A stretch of 6,800 nt of DNA. Source: Rhodospirillales bacterium (lineage in GTDB: Bacteria > Pseudomonadota > Alphaproteobacteria > Acetobacterales > Acetobacteraceae). The notes under the pieces were generated by a model. That model did no database searches. It saw only the letters and a list, made by a program, of their open reading frames with translations, and had not been told where the DNA came from. The first letter of the stretch is position 1. Every line of letters begins with the position of its first letter. Below, in pieces: positions 1 to 6,424 of this stretch. The stretch spans positions 1-6,800 of the forward strand of contig JAATGE010000413.1 of assembly GCA_015654825.1 (NCBI GenBank). The letters are read 5' to 3'. Both the position numbers and the translations under genes were made by a program.

Positions 1-54
1 ATGCAGCGTGAACACCTGCTTGGACGTGTCGATGGCAATGCGCTTAAACTCCAT
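1..54 (-). CDS. IS110-family transposase, N-terminal fragment (cut by window edge)
   Basis: Reading leftwards from an ATG at 54-52, the sequence encodes 18 residues, MEFKRIAIDTSKQVFTLH, open to the window edge. The pattern 'IAIDTSK..F' followed by a V/L-H is the start of IS110-family (DEDD) transposases, which act as bridge/seek-RNA-guided recombinases; the D at residue 9 would be the first D of the DEDD catalytic set in the RuvC-like domain. A ribosome-binding site AGGGAG lies at 69-64, nine bases before the ATG, which supports this start. The 'VFTLH' ending resembles members of the IS1111 subgroup, but 18 residues cannot settle the subgroup. The rest of the gene is outside the window, so completeness is unknown. 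The overlapping plus-strand open frame from position 1 has no recognisable protein and is treated as a shadow. Confidence 0.72.
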   Translation of the reverse strand, partial: MEFKRIAIDTSKQVFTLH

Positions 55-225
55 GGCGGACGGCTCCCTGTTTGGAACGTGACAACGACCAAACCTTGGC
101 ACTCGATGCCGTGGGGCCGTCCACCCCAACAGACCCCATTTATTGGGGGGAACGGCGAAGCCAGAAAATGCCATGCCTGTGCTGGCTTCGCTGGGGAGAT
201 GATGAAAAGCCGCGCAGCGCTAATT
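55..225 (-). mobile_element. Probable left-end non-coding segment of the IS110-family element
   Basis: This stretch lies upstream of the transposase start and carries no convincing gene. It holds a perfect 10-bp inverted repeat, GCGAAGCCAG (155-164) and CTGGCTTCGC (182-191), with a 17-nt loop, and a smaller hairpin, CCCCA (134-138) with TGGGG (144-148). In IS110-group elements the guide RNA (bridge RNA) is transcribed from the non-coding left end upstream of the transposase; in the IS1111 group it lies downstream. The segment is therefore either a candidate guide-RNA region or simply the element's end plus flank. The outer boundary at about 225 is inferred: there the sequence becomes the genomic palindrome family, whose usual 5' flank (GGAACA..AAAAT) is missing. 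IS110 elements usually lack terminal inverted repeats, so the edge cannot be read directly. Confidence 0.4.
155..191. repeat. Perfect 10-bp inverted repeat upstream of the transposase
   Basis: GCGAAGCCAG at 155-164 is the exact reverse complement of CTGGCTTCGC at 182-191, with a 17-nt A/T-containing loop. As RNA on the minus strand it would form a strong stem-loop about 100 nt upstream of the IS110 transposase ATG. It is unrelated in sequence to the GGGGCC palindromes further right, which suggests it belongs to the insertion element. Confidence 0.6.
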
Positions 226-274
226 GGGGTCTAGGGCCTACTGGCCCCAGCTGGTCCTGGTCAGAGCCCTGGCC
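226..274 (+). repeat. Palindromic repeat, partial copy 1 (units A1+B1)
   Basis: Unit A: GGGGTCTAGGGCC, a TACT loop, then GGCCCCAG (226-250). The stem has one mismatch, since A233 replaces the G found in other copies. Unit B (253-274) is a decayed form of CCAGGGGC-AGA-GCCCCTGG. The 5' flank GGAACA..AAAAT seen in the other copies is absent and replaced by the sequence on the IS110 side, so this copy is truncated at about 222-226. It is the most degenerate of the four copies. Confidence 0.75.
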
Positions 275-298
275 TTTCTGACGTTGACTTCACCCATA

Positions 299-491
299 GG
301 GCAGAGCCCCCCTGGACCTCGGACGGCGTGCCGCCGCCTGCGTTAGCGCAGCGCGGCGGGAGCCTCCCGTAGGGAAATGCAGTATGCTCCGCGCCGCCGG
401 TTGGTTGGGTGCAAATGCCAGTCCCGGAACAAACAAAATCGGGGTCTGGGGCCTACGGCCCCAGTGGGGTCCAGGGGCAGAGCCCCTGGCC
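299..491 (+). repeat. Composite palindromic repeat, left copy (C1 + A2 + B2)
   Basis: This is one full copy of an element of about 190 bp that recurs at 6425-6613. In order it holds: a partial B palindrome (GGGC-AGA-GCCC, 299-309); the shared string CTGGACC (312-318) and GACGGCGTGCCGCCG; a 10-bp hairpin GCCGC CTGCG-TTAG-CGCAG C GCGGC (333-357); a hairpin CGGGA-GCC-TCCCG (357-369); a less conserved spacer; CGGAACA..CAAAAT (425-439); unit A, CTGGGGCC-TAC-GGCCCCAG, a perfect 8-bp stem (446-464); and unit B, CCAGGGGC-AGA-GCCCCTGG, a perfect 8-bp stem (471-489). No gene is supported between 55 and 498; the small plus-strand open frames here are low-complexity GC readings. The element ends 8 bases from the receptor stop codon on the other strand. 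Confidence 0.85.
435..489 (-). terminator. Possible transcript end for the TonB receptor, built from repeat hairpins
   Basis: Read on the minus strand, the receptor stop (501-499) is followed after 9 bases by the strong B hairpin (489-471), then the A hairpin (464-446), then ACCCCGA and TTTT (438-435). Two stable GC stems followed by a short T-run resemble an intrinsic terminator, but the T-run sits 7 bases beyond the stem, so it is not a classic one. The same hairpin-then-CCCCATTTT order is kept in the copies at 6551-6593 and 6733-6771, which hints that the order matters. Confidence 0.35.
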
Positions 492-498
492 CTTCCTC

Positions 499-2865
499 CT
501 AAAAATGCGCCCGAAACGTCATGCCGTACATCGCCGGATCGCCCGGAATGGCGATCACCAGCCCGGTTATCGGTGACGTCGTACCCGCCCCGATCAGGTA
601 GAATGTATCGAGCGCGTTATGCGCCCAGATCGAGAAATCATAGCGCCGGTCTTGCGTGCGCGCCCCAAGATGCAAATCTAGCAGCCCGTAGCCCGCGATC
701 TTGGCGAATGCGCTGTTCGACGGCGAGACGTTGTAGGACGAGCGCAGGCTGTAATCCGCGCCGCCGTAGCCCACCAGGTCATAGACGCCAAGCCGGCCGA
801 TCGGGTGGCTGTATTCGCCGCCCGCGGACATGGTCCAGCGCGATATGCCGGCGACGGCGCTGCCGGTCAGATCGCATTTTTCCGCGGCGGGGCCGGCCAC
901 TTCCGGCGGGCATGGTGCGTCCGGGAACTTGGTATATTCCGCGTCCGTAAAGGCGCCGGCAAAATTGACTATCAGGCCGGGTGCCAGCAGCGCGTGGCTG
1001 TCGAGTTCGAACCCGCGCGTGCGGACCTGGGGGGCATTGGCGATGAAGGTGGCATAGAGGCTGCTATTCAGCGGCGCGATGTTGACGCCCTGGTAGTTGT
1101 GATCCTCCGACCAGAACAGATCGCCGTTGACCACAATACGATTATTCAGGAACGAGGTCTTCGCGCCAACCTCGTACGCGTCCACCCGCTCGGGCTTGGC
1201 CACCGGGTTGACGCCGCTCGGCAGGTTCAGCGCGTTGATCCCGGAGCCCTTGTCGCCGCGCGAATAGCTCGCATACAGGAAAGCGTTCGGCGTCAGCTTG
1301 TAGGATGCGCTGACCACGCCGGACAGCGCGCTGTCATAGGTGTGCTCGACGCGATCGGGGAACGGCACGCCAAAGGTATTGCGCACCAGCCGGACGATCG
1401 GCACCAGGCCCGGCGAGATCTGCGAGAACGGAATCGCTCCGAACTGGGTCTCCCCGAAGCCGCCGTCTTTCGTTTCGTAAGTAAAGCGCAAGCCGGCGGT
1501 GAGGTCCAGTTGCGGCGTCACATGATAGGTCGCCTGGCTGTACGCGGCCATGCTGTTGGTAATGATGTCCGACTGGCCGAATATATTCAGCCCGGTCATT
1601 GCGACATTGGCGATGCTGAGCGGCAGTTTCGGCACGACGATGAAATTGCCGGCGTCGGGCCCGAAACCGATGCGCGATGTGCTCGGCAGGTCCTCATAGA
1701 AATAGTAGAGCCCGGCGGTGTATTCGAACCGCTCGCCGCTTGGCGACGTAAAACGGAACTCCTGGCTGGCCTGGCGCTGCGCGTCCGTCAGCGAGTAGGC
1801 GTCGAGCACCGCCAGCGCCGTTGCATCGACGTCGTTGACCGGATTCCAGTTCCAGTAGCGCCACGAGCTGATGGACGTGATGGTTCCGAACGGCAACGTG
1901 TAATCCGCCTGCGCCGACACGCCGCCGGTCTCCATGACGTAATGCGGCGAGATGTTGTCGAATGTGTTGCGCTGGCGCGGATCGAAGGTCGGCACGGTAT
2001 AGCCGAGACGCGCGATGCGGCTGAAAAAACCGTCGGGAAACGGCTGGCCGTTGGTCAGCGTGGTGATGACGGACGAGGGCAGCGCCGCGGCCGCGCTGTC
2101 GCGCTGGCGCGCGTAATCGGCGATGATGCGCACGGTAAGGTCATCGTTGACCAGGGCCAGCACCTGCGCACGCACCGCGCGGTCGTTCGTCGCATTGAAC
2201 CGCGCACCGGTCGTCGGATTCGAGACGTTGCCGCTATCGTCGTCCCACAGCGCGGAAAGCCGCACCGCAATCTTGTCGGTCAGCGGCGCGGTGGCGGTGC
2301 CCTTGAGCTGCCAGTAGCCGTCATTACCGACCGAGGCCTCGAGATCCGCGCTCGGCGTGAAACTCGGCCGCTGAGTGTGCACGTCAATCGCGCCGGCGGT
2401 GGTGTTCTTGCCGAACAAGGTGCCTTGCGGGCCGCGCAAAACCTGGATGTTGTCGAGATCGGGAAACGCGAACGTCGCCTGTGCGGGGCGCGAATAGAAA
2501 ACTCCATCCACATAGAGGCCGACGCCGCTTTCGATGCCGTCGATGGCGATGGCGGCGTTGTTGCCCAGGCCGCGTATGTTGAAGCTGGTGTTGCGCGGGT
2601 TGAACTGCGTGATCTGCAGCGTCGGCACCAGCTTCTGCAGCTGGCTCACCGCGGTGATGCCGCTCGTTTGCAATTTCCTGGCGTCGATCGTGGACACCGC
2701 GATCGGCACGGTCTGCACTTTTTCCGCGCGGTGCCGCGCAGTAACGACCACCTGCTCCAGCGCCGGCGGGGCGTCCGCGGCTTGTGCCGGAACGACGGCG
2801 GCGCCGATCAACAGAAACCCGACGCGCAGGGCCCGGGCAGGCCGCTTCGGCCGCGCAACTATCAT
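499..2865 (-). CDS. TonB-dependent outer-membrane receptor
   Basis: A complete 788-residue receptor that would import a scarce ligand (siderophore, vitamin or other organic compound) across the outer membrane using TonB-ExbBD energy. The ATG at 2865-2863 is chosen because AGGGGG sits six bases upstream and a good signal peptide follows: basic residues 5-14, a hydrophobic core around 15-25, and a likely cleavage after AQA (27-29). A GTG six codons upstream (2883) would only add a poor N-terminus. A TonB-box-like stretch 'EQVVVTAR' lies at about 37-44. The plug domain runs to about 165, with 'FNIRGLG' (96-102), 'YVDGVFYS' (118-125) and 'LRGPQGTLFGKNTTAGAI' (143-160). The remainder is typical beta-barrel, with alternating aromatic strands, 'ASYKLTPNAFLYASYSRGDKGSG' style segments and a final phenylalanine as needed for BAM insertion. 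It resembles the 'VPIAVS' receptors common in sphingomonads and other alphaproteobacteria. Ligand is unknown; no TetR or periplasmic partner is visible in the window. It is divergent from gltX. Confidence 0.95.
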   Translation of the reverse strand: MIVARPKRPARALRVGFLLIGAAVVPAQAADAPPALEQVVVTARHRAEKVQTVPIAVSTIDARKLQTSGITAVSQLQKLVPTLQITQFNPRNTSFNIRGLGNNAAIAIDGIESGVGLYVDGVFYSRPAQATFAFPDLDNIQVLRGPQGTLFGKNTTAGAIDVHTQRPSFTPSADLEASVGNDGYWQLKGTATAPLTDKIAVRLSALWDDDSGNVSNPTTGARFNATNDRAVRAQVLALVNDDLTVRIIADYARQRDSAAAALPSSVITTLTNGQPFPDGFFSRIARLGYTVPTFDPRQRNTFDNISPHYVMETGGVSAQADYTLPFGTITSISSWRYWNWNPVNDVDATALAVLDAYSLTDAQRQASQEFRFTSPSGERFEYTAGLYYFYEDLPSTSRIGFGPDAGNFIVVPKLPLSIANVAMTGLNIFGQSDIITNSMAAYSQATYHVTPQLDLTAGLRFTYETKDGGFGETQFGAIPFSQISPGLVPIVRLVRNTFGVPFPDRVEHTYDSALSGVVSASYKLTPNAFLYASYSRGDKGSGINALNLPSGVNPVAKPERVDAYEVGAKTSFLNNRIVVNGDLFWSEDHNYQGVNIAPLNSSLYATFIANAPQVRTRGFELDSHALLAPGLIVNFAGAFTDAEYTKFPDAPCPPEVAGPAAEKCDLTGSAVAGISRWTMSAGGEYSHPIGRLGVYDLVGYGGADYSLRSSYNVSPSNSAFAKIAGYGLLDLHLGARTQDRRYDFSIWAHNALDTFYLIGAGTTSPITGLVIAIPGDPAMYGMTFRAHF

Positions 2866-3090
2866 GGTCAACCCCCTGCACACTTCCTGGCCTCACTTTC
2901 CGCCATCATGCGCCACATCGTGCGCAGGATGCCAGACGATGGCGGCAGTTCAACTACTGGCATTATGGCACAATGAGTGTCAATATTAGCGAAAACACGG
3001 AACCGTTCCGGGGCGGCAAGAAGCTCGCGGCTTCGGCTCGCGCGGCTGGCGGGCGCTTCCCTCGGTCCGGCAATCCGCTAGAAGGCCCGC
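2866..3090. promoter_or_regulatory. Divergent intergenic region between the receptor and gltX
   Basis: This 225-bp gap must hold the promoters of both the receptor (minus) and gltX (plus). It contains a short AT-richer island at about 2945-2997 in an otherwise GC-rich context. On the minus strand a perfect -35-like TTGACA lies at 2983-2978, but the base stretch 17 bases further on (CCAGTA) is a poor -10; CATAAT occurs too close, with a 10-base spacer. An odd palindrome CGGAAC-C-GTTCCG at 2998-3010 could be an operator or chance. The gltX ribosome-binding site AGAAGG lies five bases before its ATG. I cannot place either transcription start. Confidence 0.45.
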
Positions 3091-4488
3091 ATGACCATCC
3101 GCACGCGCTTCGCGCCTAGCCCGACCGGACTGCTGCACATCGGCGGCGCCCGTACCGCCCTGTTCAACTTCCTGTTCGCCCGCCACCATTGCGGCCAGTT
3201 CCTGCTGCGCATCGAGGATACCGATCGCGAACGCAGCACGCAGCACGCCGTCGATGTGATCCTCGAGGGCTTGGCGTGGCTGGACCTGACCCCGGACGAG
3301 CCGCCGCTGTTCCAGTCCAGCCGGGCGGTCCGCCATGCGGAAGTTGCATACCAGATGCTGGCATCGGGCCATGCCTACCGCTGCTATTCGACCCCCGACG
3401 AACTGCGGCAGATGCGCGAGCAGGCGATCGCGGACGGCCGCCCACCGCGGTATGACGGGCGCTGGCGCGACCGCGACCCCGCCGACGCGCCAGCAGGCGT
3501 CGCACCCGCCATCCGGCTGCGCGCCCCGCGCGATGGCGAAACCGTTGTCGATGACCTGGTGCAGGGCGCCGTCCGCGTCGCCAACGCGGAAATGGACGAC
3601 ATGATCATTCTGCGCAGCGACGGCACACCGACCTACCTGCACGCCGTGGTGGTGGACGACCACGACATGGAGATCAGCCACGTCATCCGCGGCGACGATC
3701 ACCTGACGAACACGTTCCGCCAGGTGCAAATCTACCAGGCGATGGGCTGGGCGCCACCGCGTTTCGGCCATGTGCCGCTGATCCATGGCGCGGACGGCGC
3801 CAAGCTCTCCAAACGCCACGGCGCGGTCAGCGTGCTGGAATTCGAGGCGCAAGGCTTTCTGCCTGAAGCACTCTGCAACTATCTGCTGCGGCTCGGTTGG
3901 GGGCACGGCGATGCCGAAATCATCTCCCGCGACGAAGCGATACGGCTGTTCGACATCGACGCGGTCGGACGTGCCGCCAGCAGGATGGACTACGCCAAGC
4001 TGACGCATCTGAACGGGGTCTGGTTGCGCCAGGCGGACGATACGCGGCTGACCGCGGACGTGTTGCGGCGCCTGCGCGACCGTACCGATCTGGTGCTCGA
4101 CGATGTCGCGGCCGCGCGCATCCTTGCGCTGATGCCCGGGCTGAAGGAGCGGGCGAAGACACTTGTCGAGTTGGCCGAAAGCGCCGCGTTCCTGGCGCGG
4201 GTCCCGCCGCTGCCGATGGACCAGAAGGCCTCGGCCCTGCTGACCGACGAGGCCAAGGCAACTTTGCGCGAGATTGCCGCGGCGCTGGCCGCGACGGATT
4301 TCTCCGCCGGCGCGCTCGACGCCGCGTTACGCGCCTACGCGGAGCACGCCGGCAAGAAGCTCGGCCAGGTCGCCCAGCCGTTACGCGCCGCGCTGACTGG
4401 CAGCACTGTCAGCCCGGGCATCGATGCTACATTGGCCGCGCTGGGCCGCGACGAGGCCCTGGCGCGAATCAGCGCCGCTTCACGTTAA
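3091..4488 (+). CDS. gltX: Glutamyl-tRNA synthetase
   Basis: A complete 465-residue cytoplasmic class I aminoacyl-tRNA synthetase that charges tRNA-Glu with glutamate (and, in many alphaproteobacteria, also tRNA-Gln for later amidation). It starts directly with '[21 protein letters not shown]': the HIGH signature is HIGG at 16-19. '[13 protein letters not shown]' (37-49) and '[19 protein letters not shown]' (186-204) form the active-site fold. The KMSKS motif is KLSKR at 238-242. The C-terminal alpha-helical anticodon-binding half ends with '[17 protein letters not shown]' (421-437) and 'VSPGI' (440-444). The zinc-type ligands of the E. coli enzyme are not kept: C98 remains but the second Cys is S100, and the later Cys/His pair reads 'RYDGRW'; many GluRS lack zinc, so this is a subtype mark rather than a defect. 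AGAAGG five bases upstream fixes the ATG. Some related bacteria carry two GltX proteins; whether this is the sole copy cannot be judged here. Confidence 0.97.
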   Translation: MTIRTRFAPSPTGLLHIGGARTALFNFLFARHHCGQFLLRIEDTDRERSTQHAVDVILEGLAWLDLTPDEPPLFQSSRAVRHAEVAYQMLASGHAYRCYSTPDELRQMREQAIADGRPPRYDGRWRDRDPADAPAGVAPAIRLRAPRDGETVVDDLVQGAVRVANAEMDDMIILRSDGTPTYLHAVVVDDHDMEISHVIRGDDHLTNTFRQVQIYQAMGWAPPRFGHVPLIHGADGAKLSKRHGAVSVLEFEAQGFLPEALCNYLLRLGWGHGDAEIISRDEAIRLFDIDAVGRAASRMDYAKLTHLNGVWLRQADDTRLTADVLRRLRDRTDLVLDDVAAARILALMPGLKERAKTLVELAESAAFLARVPPLPMDQKASALLTDEAKATLREIAAALAATDFSAGALDAALRAYAEHAGKKLGQVAQPLRAALTGSTVSPGIDATLAALGRDEALARISAASR

Positions 4489-4544
4489 TGGGGGTCTGAA
4501 GTCGGGTGCTTCCACCGAAACTGAAATAAGGACAAGAAAAAGCA

Positions 4545-4564
4545 CTTCTTTTTGAAAAAAGAAG
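4545..4564. terminator. AT-rich bidirectional hairpin between convergent genes
   Basis: CTTCTTTT (4545-4552) pairs exactly with AAAAGAAG (4557-4564) around a TGAA loop. On the minus strand the stem is followed by TGC and then TTTTT (4540-4536), so it would best end the glycosyltransferase-methyltransferase transcript, which stops at 4636; read rightwards it lies 56 bases past the gltX stop. The stem is AT-rich and thus weak for a textbook terminator. I recall near-identical strings after many genes in Acetobacteraceae, which supports a terminator role, but this is memory, not a search. The rest of 4489-4635 shows nothing else. Confidence 0.55.
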
Positions 4565-4635
4565 CAAAAACTTTGGTTAATTGTTCCTTGTTCGACGACG
4601 TCGGTTGGAGTCATTGGTGAGCGCATGCCAAGGTA

Positions 4636-5340
4636 TTACTGTTTCTCCGCCAGGCAAAAGACCGTTAGTCCCGCCAGGCGGTTGTATTTGAAAAATGGTA
4701 GTTCCAGCCGACATAGCGTCCAAAGCGTGGCGTTGACCGCCGGTGAATGCACGCGCAGATCGGAGCGCGGCTTCAGGTCGCGGTCTCGTTGCAGTAAACG
4801 GGCCGCTGCCGCCAGCGGAAGTGTCAGGCCGTAATAATAGCAGCCGACCACCGGCCGTAATCCCGCGCGGCGCACCACTTCCTCCAGGCGGTTCAGCGTG
4901 TAGCGCCGCCGGTGTTCCAGGAATACATCGTGCGCGCTCCACATGAATTGAAACGCCGGCACACTGATCAGGAACCGCGCGCCGACCGGCGCCAGCGCGG
5001 CATAGCCGCCGAGCAGCGCGACATCGTCGTCCACATGCTCCAGCACATCCATCAGCAGCACGGTGTCGGCGGCAGTGGAATTCACACCATGCACGAAACG
5101 GATCGGCCGGCCGGCATGCACCTCGTCATGCTCGTGTTCGTAGGCGGGATCGACACAGACCGCCTCGCGCGCGCCTTGGTCCAGCAGCCGGCGGGAGAAA
5201 AACCCTACGCCGGCACCGACATCCAGCACGCCGCCGACCGGCCGGCCGGCCAGCAACCGCGTCATCGCGGCCGCCTTGGCACGATAATACCAGTGCTGGT
5301 CGATCGCGTCGCCGAGTATGTCCTGTTCCTTGATATCCAC
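4636..5340 (-). CDS. Class I SAM-dependent methyltransferase
   Basis: A complete 234-residue protein with a Rossmann-like S-adenosylmethionine fold. Motif I is 'VLDVGAGVGFFS' (38-49), the acidic end of strand 2 is D64 in 'VCVDP', the motif IV region is 'TVLLMDVLEHVDDD' (93-106), and 'FLISVPAFQFMWSAHD' (123-138) follows. This is the Methyltransf_11/23 type. Residues 140-160 ('EHRRRYTLNRLEEVVRRAG') and the hydrophobic 'YYYGLTLPLAAAARLL' (168-183) match a subgroup often found with envelope glycosyltransferases; the hydrophobic part may touch the membrane. The start is a GTG directly after the TGA of the glycosyltransferase gene, so the two genes are very likely cotranslated; GAGGG lies four bases before the GTG. 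The substrate is not identifiable; a sugar or polyprenyl-linked sugar is a context-based guess, and a small-molecule substrate is also possible. Confidence 0.88.
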   Translation of the reverse strand: MDIKEQDILGDAIDQHWYYRAKAAAMTRLLAGRPVGGVLDVGAGVGFFSRRLLDQGAREAVCVDPAYEHEHDEVHAGRPIRFVHGVNSTAADTVLLMDVLEHVDDDVALLGGYAALAPVGARFLISVPAFQFMWSAHDVFLEHRRRYTLNRLEEVVRRAGLRPVVGCYYYGLTLPLAAAARLLQRDRDLKPRSDLRVHSPAVNATLWTLCRLELPFFKYNRLAGLTVFCLAEKQ

Positions 5341-6399
5341 TCAACCCTCGCTGCCACCGTCGGTATCGACACGGCCGCCGGCGGTGTAGACGCCTTCGAC
5401 AATATAGACCGGCCGGCGCTTCGTCTCCACGAACAACCGTCCGACATATTCGCCGATCATGCCGAGCGAAATCAGGTTCAGCGCGGTTCCCATCAGCATC
5501 ACGACGATCAGACTGGCGTAGCCGGGGACATCGATGCCGACCAGGAACACCCGAGCCAGAATGAACAACGCATAGAGCGCGGCGCCGATCGCGAGCAGAA
5601 GCCCAAGATAACTCCAGATCTTCAAGGGGGCCGTGGAAAAACTCACGATTCCCTCAAGCGCGAAGTTCCACAGCTTCCAGTAGTTCCAGGTGCTTTGACC
5701 GTGCGCGCGCGCGGCGCGCTCAAATGGTACGGCAACGGATGGGAATCCCACCCAGGCGAACAGGCCTTTCATGAAGCGCCCGCGCTCCGGCAACTGGCGC
5801 AGCGCGTGCACCACGCGACGGTCCAGCAGTCGGAAATCGCCGACATTAACGGGGATCGGCGTATCCGAAATGCGGTTGAACCAGGCATAGAACGCCCCGG
5901 CGGTAACCCGTTTTGCTCTCGTATCGCTCGCCCGGCTCTGCCGCAATCCGTAGGCGATATCGTACCCCTCGCGCCATTTTTCCACGAACGCGGCAACCAG
6001 TTCCGGCGGATCCTGCAAATCGACATCCATCAGCACCACCGCGTCGCCGCGCGCATGATCCAGCCCCGCGGTCATCGCCGCTTCCTTGCCGAAATTGCGC
6101 GAGAAATTCACCAGCGTTACGTCGTCGCGGGCGGCCGCGAGCTGCAGCAGGAACGAAAGCGTCCCATCGCGCGAACCATCATTGACGAATATGAGTTCCA
6201 GGCGCGCGTCCGGCACGTGGATGCGCGACTCCACCGCCGCCATGAACGCAGGCAGCGCTTGCGCCTCGTTGAACACCGGCACCACCAGCGAAATCACCGG
6301 CTCTGCCGGCCTCGCGCGCCGCAGCACCTCGTGCAACCCCTCCACGGCCTCCCCTCTCGTCGCCCGCCGCCAACATGGCGCGATGTCGCCCCGCGCCAC
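5341..6399 (-). CDS. GT2 glycosyltransferase, polyprenyl-phosphate sugar synthase type (DPM1/GtrB/ArnC-like)
   Basis: A 352-residue enzyme that probably moves a sugar from a nucleotide-sugar onto polyprenyl phosphate at the inner membrane. The GT-A domain shows 'ISLVVPVFNEAQ' (36-47), 'FVNDGSRDGT' (71-80), 'NFSRNFGKEAAMTAGLDHA' (98-116) and the metal/nucleotide-binding 'VLMDVDLQDPPE' (122-133). 'RFMKGLFAWVGF' (208-219), 'ERAARAHGQSTWNYWKL' (227-243) and 'SFSTAPLK' (253-260) are typical of this subfamily. Two transmembrane helices follow, at about 263-286 and 294-317, ending in 'GEYVGRLFVETKRRPVYIVE' (316-335). The start at 6399 is GTG with GAGG seven bases upstream, and an in-frame stop lies just before it. 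An internal GTG at 6327, preceded by GAGGGG nine bases earlier, would give a 328-residue protein closer to the usual N-terminus. The gene is first in a two-gene unit with the methyltransferase. Products such as polyprenyl-phosphate mannose, glucose or aminoarabinose cannot be told apart. Confidence 0.93.
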   Translation of the reverse strand: MARGDIAPCWRRATRGEAVEGLHEVLRRARPAEPVISLVVPVFNEAQALPAFMAAVESRIHVPDARLELIFVNDGSRDGTLSFLLQLAAARDDVTLVNFSRNFGKEAAMTAGLDHARGDAVVLMDVDLQDPPELVAAFVEKWREGYDIAYGLRQSRASDTRAKRVTAGAFYAWFNRISDTPIPVNVGDFRLLDRRVVHALRQLPERGRFMKGLFAWVGFPSVAVPFERAARAHGQSTWNYWKLWNFALEGIVSFSTAPLKIWSYLGLLLAIGAALYALFILARVFLVGIDVPGYASLIVVMLMGTALNLISLGMIGEYVGRLFVETKRRPVYIVEGVYTAGGRVDTDGGSEG

Positions 6400-6424
6400 A
6401 AGCGGGCCTCGTGGTTAGCGAAGG

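Noticed and set aside
1..234. Plus-strand open frame starting at base 1
   Set aside because: It overlaps the antisense IS110 transposase start and its upstream palindromes and has no recognisable protein features.
226..491. CRISPR-like array of repeated palindromes
   Set aside because: The repeats are structured and diverged, differ in spacing and flank, and lack regular unique spacers or cas genes.
805..2976. Long plus-strand open frame of 723 codons opposite the receptor gene
   Set aside because: It is antisense to a clear TonB receptor, is rich in Arg/Gly/His/Val with no domain pattern, and is the usual effect of GC-rich codon use keeping the opposite strand free of stops.
2955..2983. 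Confident promoter for the receptor based on TTGACA
   Set aside because: The -35 match is exact but no acceptable -10 lies at a 16-18 base spacing, so it is kept only as a weak remark in the intergenic entry.
2784..3119. Small plus-strand open frame across the receptor-gltX gap
   Set aside because: It overlaps the receptor signal-peptide region and the gltX start, has no ribosome-binding site worth noting and no family resemblance.
2986..4008. Minus-strand open frame of 340 codons opposite gltX
   Set aside because: Antisense to a well-supported gltX, crosses its start and promoter region, and has no motif.
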